From assembly GCF_030690345.1 (NCBI RefSeq), contig NZ_JAUYGV010000007.1:310001-374000 (forward strand): a stretch of DNA of 64,000 nt. Direction: 5' to 3'. A model generated the notes under the pieces. The model searched no databases. It saw only the letters and a program-made list of their open reading frames with translations, and was not told the origin of the DNA. Position numbers and translations under genes: made by a program. Below are positions 27,674 through 38,685 of this stretch, piece after piece; position 1 is the first letter of the stretch, and the number at the start of each line of letters is the position of its first letter. The stretch is from Rheinheimera sp. GTDB lineage: Bacteria > Pseudomonadota > Gammaproteobacteria > Enterobacterales > Alteromonadaceae.

Positions 27674-28453
27674 TCAAACGAAACTGATATTGGCTCTTTG
27701 TTTGCCATAAATAACTTTGGCAGATGAGATAAATTGATACGGCAATTCTACATAGGCGACGTCAGAGTTTGAGATAGCTATATCAACGGCCTGAATCATC
27801 GGGGAACCCTTTCTGACCAGGATTACGTCAGACCAGTCAGTATTGGTAAGTGCAAGCGGGATAAAATCTGTACGCTTCATAAAGCTTGTCAACGCTTCCA
27901 GAACGCCAAGATTCTGTTTAGTACCGGCGTCACTGTGACAGCAGTCATTCAGTATCATAAAGCCGTTTGGTGCCAGTAATTCTTTGTAGTACATCAGATC
28001 CCGTAAAACATATTCGTACTGATGACTGGCATCGACATATATCAGATCGAACTTATCTATGCCGGTAGCGGGGCGTATTTTACTGATTGCTTTAATTGTA
28101 TCGTCGCGGATCATGGTGACATTGCTAAAGTCGCTAAATTTAACTAAACATTCTTCGTATATTTTGTCAAAAGTTGACTGTTCGTTCAGAGAGCCACCAA
28201 AGTAGTAGGAATAGGTCTCAACCGGGTTTATCCAGGGTGGCAAAGTGTCAAAAGGGCTATATGTTTTTGTAATATCTTTACTCCAACTATCAATCAGCAC
28301 CATGTGCTCAGGAGATAAAATATTATACATATTTAGTGCATTCTCGCCTCTTAGTACGCCAAGCTCAGCAATCAAAGGTTTCTTACCGTAAGCGTTAAAT
28401 ACAGCGCTGACGACATGTAAGAAAAATTCTCTGTTAGCGTTGCAAACTTTCAT
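27674..28453 (-). CDS. Class I SAM methyltransferase (Methyltransf_24-like)
   Basis: KPLIAELGVLRGENALNMYNILSPEHMVLIDSW; DLIYVDASHQYEYVLRDLMYYKELLAPNGFMILNDCCHS. Confidence 0.75.
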   Translation of the reverse strand: MKVCNANREFFLHVVSAVFNAYGKKPLIAELGVLRGENALNMYNILSPEHMVLIDSWSKDITKTYSPFDTLPPWINPVETYSYYFGGSLNEQSTFDKIYEECLVKFSDFSNVTMIRDDTIKAISKIRPATGIDKFDLIYVDASHQYEYVLRDLMYYKELLAPNGFMILNDCCHSDAGTKQNLGVLEALTSFMKRTDFIPLALTNTDWSDVILVRKGSPMIQAVDIAISNSDVAYVELPYQFISSAKVIYGKQRANISFV

Positions 28454-28705
28454 ATAGCCACCCGTTAATTAAAAAAATCACAGATAACCAGCAATTTTTA
28501 TGCCGCTATTTATATATACTGGCTGTAGATCTTACTTATGCCGTAAGACGTGTATCAGACGTGTAGCGGAGCACCCTGTCGTTTATAAACAGCTAAAATT
28601 AGTCTGGTTTTTTTATTCCCGATGTCATCTGATTGACTATGGGGTGTATGATAACAGTACTAAGCCGCTGGCCGGATTTTACTGTACGACTACAGAGGAA
28701 GAAAA

Positions 28706-29644
28706 ATGAAAACCGATCGCACTTTCGAGTTAAAACAGGCGTTGTTAACTAAATACCACTCCGCAATAGACAGTGCGGCGGATACTGCCGGAAAAAGCGG
28801 CTTTGTTGATTTAACAGCTGATCAATCAAGCAGTGACAAGCTAAACAAAGCAATGTACGACAATTCACAGTCTGTTGAGATATACAGAAATTTTCTTAAC
28901 TGGCTGTTTGGTACTTTTAACGTAGAGGAAATGGACTTTCGCAGAGACTGCTTTGCACGACTGGGGAATATCACGGGTAAAAAAATACTGATCACCAGCT
29001 GCGGACTTGGCGAAGATATTAAGGTCGCGGCAATGTTGGTGGGCAAAGATGGATTTGTGCATGCACAAGACCTCAGCAGGCATTTCATTTCTCTGGCGGC
29101 AGACAAGTATTCTGCGGAAAATATTGTTCTTACTGTTTCCAACGCCTTGGATCTGCCGTACAAAGATGGCTATTTTGACGCCGTTTTCCACTTTGGTGGG
29201 ATAAACCTTTTTGGCGATATCGGGCTGGCCATATCGGAAATGAATCGGGTTTGTAAAGTTGGCGGAACCATTCTATTTGGTGATGAATCTGTCGCTGAGC
29301 ATTTAAGAGCAGATGATTACGGCAAGATGTTTATGGAAAATAATGCCCTTTGGCAAGAAAAAGTTCCACTTGAACATCTGCCATTATGTGCATCTGACAT
29401 AAGCCTGAGTTACGTTTTAGGCAATTGTTTTTATCTTATTAAGTTCACTAAATCTGACCAATTGCCTTATGCCGATATTGATATAGAGCATGTGGGTTAT
29501 CGGGGCGGCTCTGTGCGCAAGCGGTATTTTGGAAAGATTGAAGGTATTGCTCCGGATTTGAAAAATTCACTCTACGAGCTGGCTAAGAAAGAAGGCAAAT
29601 CTGTCAGCCGGATTATCGAGGAACTAATCAAAACCAGATTGTAA
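28706..29644 (+). CDS. SAM-dependent methyltransferase with C-terminal ribbon-helix-helix-like tail
   Basis: GKKILITSCGLGEDIKVAAMLVGKDGFVHAQDLS; YFDAVFHFGGINLFGDIGLAISEMNRVCKVGGTILFGDE; tail LKNSLYELAKKEGKSVSRIIEELIKTRL. Confidence 0.78.
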   Translation: MKTDRTFELKQALLTKYHSAIDSAADTAGKSGFVDLTADQSSSDKLNKAMYDNSQSVEIYRNFLNWLFGTFNVEEMDFRRDCFARLGNITGKKILITSCGLGEDIKVAAMLVGKDGFVHAQDLSRHFISLAADKYSAENIVLTVSNALDLPYKDGYFDAVFHFGGINLFGDIGLAISEMNRVCKVGGTILFGDESVAEHLRADDYGKMFMENNALWQEKVPLEHLPLCASDISLSYVLGNCFYLIKFTKSDQLPYADIDIEHVGYRGGSVRKRYFGKIEGIAPDLKNSLYELAKKEGKSVSRIIEELIKTRL

Positions 29645-29704
29645 TGAAGATGTCCGGAAACAGCCCGGTGCCGTTATGAAAAAGCGCCACTTGCACAGAG
29701 AGTT

Positions 29705-30583
29705 TTATAGCCGTGATTTAGAAATAATATTCTCTGACAAGTAGTCTTTATAACTGCAGTCGGGCATCGTTTGCATTTGCCTTAATACCTCTTCACGTGA
29801 TAGCCAGCCGTTCAGATGAGCAATTTCCTCCAGACAGGCAATTTGATAGCCTTGCCGCTTCTCGATGGTTTCGACAAAGGTAGATGCTTCCGACAAGCTC
29901 TCATGTGTACCGGTATCCAGCCATGCAAAACCACGGCCGAGCAATTCAATTTGCAGTTGTTTCTGCGCCAGATAGGCCTGATTAACACCGGTAATTTCCA
30001 ACTCACCACGCTTTGAAGGGCGCAGATTTTTGGTGATATCAACAACATTATTATCGTAAAAATACAGCCCGGTAACGGCATATTTGCTTTGCGGTTGTGC
30101 CGGCTTTTCTTCTATAGATTGCACTTTAAAGTCGGCGTCGAACTTTACTACGCCAAAACGTTCCGGGTCTTTTACCTGGTAGCCAAAAATCACTGCGCCC
30201 GGCAGGCGGCTGCGCGCTCTATGTAATTTAGGAGTAAAGCCTTCGCCATAAAAAATATTGTCGCCCAGCACCAGACAAACATCGTTATTGCCAATAAACT
30301 GCTCTGCAATTAAGAACGCCTGAGCAATACCTTCAGGTTTATGCTGCACGGCGTACTGCAGATGAATGCCAAATTTGCTGCCATCGCCGAGCAGGCGCTG
30401 AAACGCTGCCTGTTGCTCTGCAGTAGTAATTAACAAAATATCGCGTACGCCTGCCAGCATCAGCACCGATAAGGAGTAGTAAATCATTGGCTTGTTATGA
30501 ATAGGCAATAACTGTTTGGAAATGCCCAAAGTAATAGGGTAAAGCCGGCTGCCGGTGCCACCGGCCAGAAGAATTCCTTTCAT
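29705..30583 (-). CDS. rmlA: Glucose-1-phosphate thymidylyltransferase RmlA
   Basis: [54 protein letters not shown]. Confidence 0.95.
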   Translation of the reverse strand: MKGILLAGGTGSRLYPITLGISKQLLPIHNKPMIYYSLSVLMLAGVRDILLITTAEQQAAFQRLLGDGSKFGIHLQYAVQHKPEGIAQAFLIAEQFIGNNDVCLVLGDNIFYGEGFTPKLHRARSRLPGAVIFGYQVKDPERFGVVKFDADFKVQSIEEKPAQPQSKYAVTGLYFYDNNVVDITKNLRPSKRGELEITGVNQAYLAQKQLQIELLGRGFAWLDTGTHESLSEASTFVETIEKRQGYQIACLEEIAHLNGWLSREEVLRQMQTMPDCSYKDYLSENIISKSRL

Positions 30584-30613
30584 AAAACATCCTGTTGCAG
30601 CGTAATGTGAATA

Positions 30614-31060
30614 TTAGCCTGGTGTCTGGTATTCATAATACATAATGCCATTGTGCGTGTTTTGATAGGTTAATCCGGCATGTTGTGCAACCTTTATCGA
30701 CGCTGTATTGCCGGGCAAAATTTCAGCGACTATTTTTCCTGTTAGTTGGCTTAGCAACAATTTAACCATAGCTTTAGCTAAGCCTTTGCCGCGACACTCC
30801 GCAGCCACTGTCCAGGAGATACGATGACAGTCTGCTGTCGAATCCACTCTGACAGTGCCGACAGGCTGATTGGCATATTCTGCGATAAACAGCTTGCGCT
30901 GCGGATTATTCAGGCTTTGTTGTAGCCAGCGCATATGCTGCTGCTCAGTAATCTGCTCTGCGTTAAGGCTGAATCGTCGCGTGTCGGCGTCATTACGCCA
31001 GTGCAACAGGCGCTCAGCGTCGGCCATAGTAGCAAAGCGAAGCCGGACAGACGCAGTCAT
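30614..31060 (-). CDS. pseH: GNAT acetyltransferase, PseH (UDP-4-amino-4,6-dideoxy-AltNAc N-acetyltransferase)
   Basis: VRLRFATMADAERLLHWRNDADTRRFSLN...ITEQQHMRWLQQSL; within pse operon. Confidence 0.87.
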   Translation of the reverse strand: MTASVRLRFATMADAERLLHWRNDADTRRFSLNAEQITEQQHMRWLQQSLNNPQRKLFIAEYANQPVGTVRVDSTADCHRISWTVAAECRGKGLAKAMVKLLLSQLTGKIVAEILPGNTASIKVAQHAGLTYQNTHNGIMYYEYQTPG

Positions 31061-31063
31061 GCC

Positions 31064-32113
31064 TTAGAGTAACTCCCAACTTAGCGGGGTGCCCATCGGC
31101 ACATCCTGTTTCACTTTACGGCCGAGAAACTGTGGCAGGTACTTTGGTGCCAGGCCAAGCCCGGGGCGCACTGAGCGCAGGTTTTCTGCAGTAAATATAT
31201 CTCCGGCTTGCATATCTTTGGCAATATAAAGTGAGCGGCGGTGTATCCGTGAAGCAATTTCTTTATCGGTACAGCCGTAATGCACTTTACCTAAGGCATC
31301 TTTAGCTTTACGACATTCCGATACCAGTAAACTGAACTCGTCCGGCTCCATAGAAAAGGCTGAATCAATGCCGCCTTCACTGCGGTCCAGCACAAAGTGC
31401 TTTTCAATCACAGTTGCGCCCAACGCCACTGCAGCGACGCTGACACCAATACCGGCGGTGTGATCAGATAAACCGACCTGGCAGCCAAACAGCGCGGCCA
31501 GGTGTGGAATAGTATTTAAGTTGGCGTCGATGGGGCGCGCCGGGTAATTGCTGGTACATTTTAACAAGATAATGTCGTGGCAACCGTTACGTTGCAGTAC
31601 CTCAACAGCTTCAGCCAGTTCGGTTTGTGTCGCCATACCGGTAGACACAATAACCGGCTTACCGGTGCGGGCAACGGCGGCGATTAAACCATGATCGATA
31701 TTTTCAAATGAGGCAATTTTATAGCAGGGCACATCCAGCTGTTCCAGATAGTCTACCGCAGTTAAATCAAACGGTGAGCTAAAGGCCAACATGCCTAACT
31801 CTTTTGCGCGGTCAAACAGTGGCTTGTGCCACTCCCACGGTGTCATTGCTTGCTGATACAGGCTGTACAGTGAGCTGCCGTGCCAAAGGCTGTCGGGGTT
31901 ATCAATAAAAAATTCGTTCTGGTGCAGGTTCAGCGTAATGGTATCCGGGGTATAGGTTTGCAGCTTTATCGCGTCAGCACCACATTTTGCGGCGGCCTCA
32001 ACCATCAACAATGCTTTGTCCAGGCTTTGATCATGGTTACCGGATAATTCGGCAATAATAAACGGCGCCTGGTCCGGCCCCACCGCGTGTTTGCCAAGCA
32101 TAATTACAGCCAT
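31064..32113 (-). CDS. pseI: Pseudaminic acid synthase PseI
   Basis: APFIIAELSGNHDQSLDKALLMVEAAAKCGADAIKLQTYTPDTITL; C-terminal SAF domain. Confidence 0.96.
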   Translation of the reverse strand: MAVIMLGKHAVGPDQAPFIIAELSGNHDQSLDKALLMVEAAAKCGADAIKLQTYTPDTITLNLHQNEFFIDNPDSLWHGSSLYSLYQQAMTPWEWHKPLFDRAKELGMLAFSSPFDLTAVDYLEQLDVPCYKIASFENIDHGLIAAVARTGKPVIVSTGMATQTELAEAVEVLQRNGCHDIILLKCTSNYPARPIDANLNTIPHLAALFGCQVGLSDHTAGIGVSVAAVALGATVIEKHFVLDRSEGGIDSAFSMEPDEFSLLVSECRKAKDALGKVHYGCTDKEIASRIHRRSLYIAKDMQAGDIFTAENLRSVRPGLGLAPKYLPQFLGRKVKQDVPMGTPLSWELL

Positions 32114-32125
32114 TGCTTATCCTCG

Positions 32126-33175
32126 TTACGGATGCCCGTTATTCAGTGTATTCATTATAGTTTCAACTACCAGAGGTGTGCCTGCGGCAGCCGGTATCAG
32201 ACCGGCTGCCGTTTGGCCCATACTATCAAGCAGTGCCGGTTGCGACAGGTAATAGCACAGTTGCTCTGCAAAGAACTCTGCTGACATATCTGCAGCCTGT
32301 CCCAACCACACACAGGCGCCAAGCTGGTCAAGATAAGCCGTTGCCGCCTGCTGATTTTCGGCAACGGTAACAACCAAACCCGGCAGAGCACTAATACACC
32401 TTTCCCAATGGCTGGCACCACCACCACCAAGCATGAGTCGCGCTTGATGCATTAACTTCGCCATATAGTTACATTGCACATGTAACGTCATATCGGGCAG
32501 GCTTGCAGTAAGTTGCTTAATGTCTGCATGCCACGGATTATTCGCTCCAATTACTATATCGGCAGAAATGCCGGGAAGCTTTAGTTTATCTACAGCCTCT
32601 ATCGCCAGAGCGGTTAAATTTTGCTCGTCACTGCCGCCAAAGCCAATCAGAATGCGGTTGCTGTTAATGTTGCGGTCGCGTGGCGTTGCGTTCTGGTAAA
32701 ACTCTTCACGCAGCAAGGCATAACGCGGTCCCAGCAGCGGCTGGCAATGCGTTGGCAGCCATTTGCTGTAACGCTGCTCTGCGTTGGCTACCAGGTTTTG
32801 ATCCAGCAGCAGGTCGCAGTCATAGCTGCGGTTGGCCAGGTCATCTATCTGCAGAATAAACCGGCATCTGGTCCGCAGCATCCGGCAGTAATCAGCTGCC
32901 AGCGCGTAGTGATCCACCACCAGCAGGGCATAATTCTGCGTTAGCTGTGCCAGTGTTGCTGTTGCATCTGCAGTTTGACTGCTAAGAGCATCCGGTAGTG
33001 GCAGTACGTTAAAGCCCTGGCTGCGGATAACATCTGCCAAATGGCCTGATGTTATCCGGCAGGCAAAATCACAGCTGGCACCAAGCTTTCGCAAAGCCTG
33101 TGCCAGCGTCAGGCAACGCATAACATGGCCTGAACCCAGGGTTACGGAAGCATCTGTGCGAAACAGCACCTTCAC
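32126..33175 (-). CDS. pseG: UDP-2,4-diacetamido-2,4,6-trideoxy-beta-L-altropyranose hydrolase PseG
   Basis: KVLFRTDASVTLGSGHVMRCLTLAQALRKLGASCDFACR; likely GTG start overlapping pseF stop. Confidence 0.93.
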   Translation of the reverse strand: MKVLFRTDASVTLGSGHVMRCLTLAQALRKLGASCDFACRITSGHLADVIRSQGFNVLPLPDALSSQTADATATLAQLTQNYALLVVDHYALAADYCRMLRTRCRFILQIDDLANRSYDCDLLLDQNLVANAEQRYSKWLPTHCQPLLGPRYALLREEFYQNATPRDRNINSNRILIGFGGSDEQNLTALAIEAVDKLKLPGISADIVIGANNPWHADIKQLTASLPDMTLHVQCNYMAKLMHQARLMLGGGGASHWERCISALPGLVVTVAENQQAATAYLDQLGACVWLGQAADMSAEFFAEQLCYYLSQPALLDSMGQTAAGLIPAAAGTPLVVETIMNTLNNGHP

Positions 33176-33866
33176 TGCGCAGGTGCCTGCAGCAGTTGGT
33201 ACAACAGTTCGGCGCGCTGCCAATCCTCGGCCGTATCGATATCCTGCACTAAATGCGCAGGTAGCAGCAGCATTCTGGAACCGGTGCCGAATACGGCTTT
33301 GCCGGTATCCAGCCAGGTATCAGCTGTTGCCCAATACAACTGGCCGGCGTCATGGAAGGTTTCTGCCAGATCTTGCGAGCGCTGCATAATACTGGCCGGA
33401 TCAAACGGCACTACACCACCTGCTGCAGTTTGCAGCAGGGCGCGCTGAACAGGAAAAGAGAAACGGGCCGCGCTAAAGACATAATCCGCTTTGCTGCTTA
33501 ACAGCAGCTGGTATGCCGCGGCAATGCGCTCACTGTTTAACAAAGGGGTAGTAGCGTAAATACAGGCACAGCTGCTGAGCGGCCAGCCCAGTTGCTGCAG
33601 CTCAGTAACGGCGTTGCGGATAACCTCTGTGGTGCCGGTAAAGTCATCCGCCAGCTCTGCCTTGCGCATAAAAGGTGTTTCGGCACCGTAGTGCCGTGCT
33701 ATAGCGGCTATTTCTGCGTCATCGGTGGAGACCACCACTTTATCCACCACGCCGCTGTTTAGCGCTGCCTGGATCGGATAAGCCAGCATAGGCTGACCGC
33801 AAAAGGTTTTAATGTTTTTGCGTGGTATGCGTTTACTGCCGCCACGTGCCGGAATAATGGCCACTC

Positions 33867-33870
<4 letters not shown>
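33172..33870 (-). CDS. pseF: Pseudaminic acid cytidylyltransferase PseF
   Basis: MRVAIIPARGGSKRIPRKNIKTFCGQPMLAYPIQAAL. Confidence 0.96.
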
Positions 33871-36022
<2,152 letters not shown>

Positions 36023-36066
36023 TCAGGAACCACGCATTTTAGCGAATTGCTGTTTCGCCCGACTTT

Positions 36067-36082
36067 AGCATAAACTGTGCCG
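36067..36082 (-). promoter_or_regulatory. Putative sigma54 promoter of pse operon
   Basis: Minus strand CGGCACAGTTTATGCT (GGCAC, GG-N10-GC), about 54 nt upstream of pseB ATG. Confidence 0.6.
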
Positions 36083-36216
36083 CTGCTTCTAACATATTCA
36101 GATTAAACAGTTTTAATACTAATACATTGTTAAGATTTGTGCCGGGATTTAATTAATAGCGCTTTATTGTCGCTTTGACTAAACTTATAAGCAGTTTTCA
36201 ACAAAGTGGTGCCAAG

Positions 36217-37011
36217 ATGAAAATTAATACTCCCGGCAGTTTGAATACGTTAAATCAAGCGCAGTTGCAACAGGAAAGCCTGTTGAAAAAGCAGGCTACG
36301 GCAAAGCGCATTAACAGTGCAGCCGATGACGCGGCCGGTTTGCAGATAGCCAATCAGCTTAGCAGCAGTATTAACGGCAAAGGCCAGGGCGAGCGCAACC
36401 TGTATGATGGCGTGTCTTTGGCGCGGGTATATGAGCAGGGCTTGCAAGGCATCAATGATAACCTGGGCGAATTAAACCGGCTGGCGGTGGCTGCCGGCAA
36501 TGGCATCTACGGTGAGCAGGAGCGTGCAGCCTTGCAGGCCGAGGCCGACCAGTATACTGCCAATATTCAACAAACCATTGATAACACAGAATTTGCTGGT
36601 AAAAAGCTGTTTGATCAAGACGGCGCCTTAAGCTTTGGTACCGGCTCCGGCAGTTTAAGCTTCAGTACGGTAGATGTGGCGGCCGGCCTTAATGCGCAGA
36701 ATATTTTCAGCATCGATTTAAGCTCTGCCGGCAGTGCAGAGGCGTCGCTGAGTAATATTCAGCAGTCACTGGATTATATCGGCGGCCTGCAGGCGGATGC
36801 CGGAGCGTCCATCAACAGTTTCAGCTCTGCGGCCAGCAATTTAAACGGCCAACAAATTGCCGAATCGGCCGCGCGCAGCCGGATTGAAGATTTGGATTTT
36901 GCCCGTGCCAGCAGCGATAAAGCAGCAGCAGACATCTTAGCTAACACCTCTGTTAGTGTGGCAATGCAAGCCAGGCTGCAGCCTCAGCAGGCGTTAAACT
37001 TATTAGCCTGA
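36217..37011 (+). CDS. Flagellin-like paralog with short, non-canonical N-terminus
   Basis: MKINTPGSLNTLNQAQLQQESLLKKQATAKRINSAADDAAGLQIANQL and C-terminal RSRIEDLDFARASSDKAAADILANTSVSVAMQARLQPQQALNLLA. Confidence 0.85.
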   Translation: MKINTPGSLNTLNQAQLQQESLLKKQATAKRINSAADDAAGLQIANQLSSSINGKGQGERNLYDGVSLARVYEQGLQGINDNLGELNRLAVAAGNGIYGEQERAALQAEADQYTANIQQTIDNTEFAGKKLFDQDGALSFGTGSGSLSFSTVDVAAGLNAQNIFSIDLSSAGSAEASLSNIQQSLDYIGGLQADAGASINSFSSAASNLNGQQIAESAARSRIEDLDFARASSDKAAADILANTSVSVAMQARLQPQQALNLLA

Positions 37012-37025
37012 TGGCTTTTTAGTCA

Positions 37026-37060
37026 CGCTATTTTTTTGACACTGCGTCAAAAAAATAGCG
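37026..37060. terminator. Perfect 15-bp inverted repeat between flagellin-like gene and flrA (likely bidirectional terminator)
   Basis: CGCTATTTTTTTGAC-ACTGC-GTCAAAAAAATAGCG. Confidence 0.6.
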
Positions 37061-37124
37061 TATTACCTTGCATGCTGTTTTGTGCACAGTACAATACAGT
37101 TAAAAGCATAATAAAAGCAGCGGC

Positions 37125-38576
37125 ATGTCGAATAGTCTTTCACTTTATATCGTTGATGAACACAGTAACCGCAGTAGCCGGTTAAGCACGGTACTGAGTT
37201 TTATTAATGAACCGCACCAATTACTGGATTTTGCTGTACTGCAGCAGAAACTGCAGCAGCAAGGCCCGGGTGTGGTGTTGTTAGGTGCTTTAGCCAATCA
37301 GCAGCATGCTCAGTTACTGCAAAGCTTTCCGGCCACCGCCTTTTTACTGCTTGGCGAAACCCTGCAGCCGTTATTGCAATATGCTAATGCCGTGGGCTTG
37401 TTAAGCGAGCCTTTTGCTTACGCTTCATTAACCCAACTCCTGCGCGACAGCCAGCAATATCACCGTTTGTTACCGGCACAGCGACAGCAAGAAGCAGCGG
37501 TAAAATTTGATGGCATGGTGGGCAATGCCGCCAGCATGCAGCAGGTACGTTTTCTTATTCAGCAAGTGGCCAAAACCGATGCCAATGTGTTGGTACTGGG
37601 GCCATCGGGCACCGGTAAAGAAGTGGTGGCGCGCAATATCCATTTATTATCGCATCGCGCCGCCGGGCCCTTTGTGCCGATTAACTGCGGTGCTATTCCG
37701 GCGGAGCTGCTGGAAAGTGAATTATTCGGCCACGAAAAAGGTGCTTTTACCGGCGCGATTTCTACCCGTAAAGGCCGTTTTGAACTGGCGCAGGGCGGTA
37801 CGCTATTTTTAGACGAAATCGGCGATATGCCGCTGCCGATGCAGGTAAAACTGCTGCGCGTATTACAGGAGCGCACATACGAGCGGGTGGGCGGCACTGT
37901 GCCGATTAAAGCCGATGTGCGTATTGTGGCGGCCACCCATCGTAATTTAGAACATATGATTAGCGACGGCAGTTTTCGTGAAGATTTATTCTACCGCCTT
38001 AATGTGTTCCCGATAGAAACACCGTCATTGCAGCAGCGCGCTGAAGACTTACCGCTGCTGGTGCAGGAGTTAATGCGCCGGCTGGAGCAAAGCCACCAAG
38101 CGCGGGTTAAGTTTACCGAACGCGCTATTGAAAGCCTGCAGTTACACAGCTGGCCGGGCAATGTGCGCGAGTTGGCAAACTTGCTGGAGCGGATGGTGAT
38201 TATGTATCCGGACCAGGTGGCGGATGTGGCCGAGCTGCCGGAAAAATACCGCCATCTTGATGTCGACAGCTATGTGCCGCAATACCCGGAAAGTTTGCAG
38301 GAGCGGGATCTGCTTAATGAGCTGTTTCAGGCCGACGACGAAGATGACACAGACGACAGCGGTACGGCATTTTTCAGCACAGATAGCGACCCACAGCATT
38401 TGCCTGAGCAGGGGCTGGATTTAAAAGAGTATCTGGCAGAGCTGGAAATCCGCTTTATTTCTCAGGCGTTAGAGCGGCATGAATTCGTGGTGGCCCGCGC
38501 CGCAGAAGTACTGGGGCTGCGCCGCACCACCCTGGTGGAAAAAATGCGTAAATATAACCTCGGTAAAGACGAGTAA
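37125..38576 (+). CDS. flrA: Sigma54-dependent flagellar master regulator FlrA/FleQ
   Basis: FleQ-type N-domain, AAA+ GAFTGA loop ([12 protein letters not shown]), Fis-type HTH; upstream of flrBC. Confidence 0.94.
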   Translation: MSNSLSLYIVDEHSNRSSRLSTVLSFINEPHQLLDFAVLQQKLQQQGPGVVLLGALANQQHAQLLQSFPATAFLLLGETLQPLLQYANAVGLLSEPFAYASLTQLLRDSQQYHRLLPAQRQQEAAVKFDGMVGNAASMQQVRFLIQQVAKTDANVLVLGPSGTGKEVVARNIHLLSHRAAGPFVPINCGAIPAELLESELFGHEKGAFTGAISTRKGRFELAQGGTLFLDEIGDMPLPMQVKLLRVLQERTYERVGGTVPIKADVRIVAATHRNLEHMISDGSFREDLFYRLNVFPIETPSLQQRAEDLPLLVQELMRRLEQSHQARVKFTERAIESLQLHSWPGNVRELANLLERMVIMYPDQVADVAELPEKYRHLDVDSYVPQYPESLQERDLLNELFQADDEDDTDDSGTAFFSTDSDPQHLPEQGLDLKEYLAELEIRFISQALERHEFVVARAAEVLGLRRTTLVEKMRKYNLGKDE

Positions 38577-38582
38577 TTAACG

Positions 38583-38600
38583 CTGTCAGAGAATTGACAG
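38583..38600 (+). promoter_or_regulatory. Candidate FlrA/FleQ-box upstream of flrB
   Basis: CTGTCA-GAGAAT-TGACAG dyad; contains GTCA-N6-TGAC as in the FleQ box. Confidence 0.5.
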
Positions 38601-38632
38601 TATTAACTTACTAAAAAATAAGCATTTATAGC

Positions 38633-38648
38633 TGGCATAATGCCTGCA
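38633..38648 (+). promoter_or_regulatory. Putative sigma54 promoter of flrBC
   Basis: TGGCATAATGCCTGCA (GG-N10-GC), 38 nt upstream of flrB. Confidence 0.75.
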
Positions 38649-38685
38649 TTACTCCCCTTAGATTAAGCTGTCGCAGGGGAAACTA

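Noticed and set aside
28500-28709. 69-aa ORF MPLFIYTGCRSYLCRKT... upstream of the methyltransferase
   Set aside because: No convincing SD, Cys/Tyr-rich atypical composition, overlaps the next start; more likely leader DNA.
37055-37071. TAGCGTATTACCTTGCA upstream of flrA as sigma54 promoter
   Set aside because: Lacks the GG dinucleotide and spacing is 11; flrA is expected to use a housekeeping promoter.
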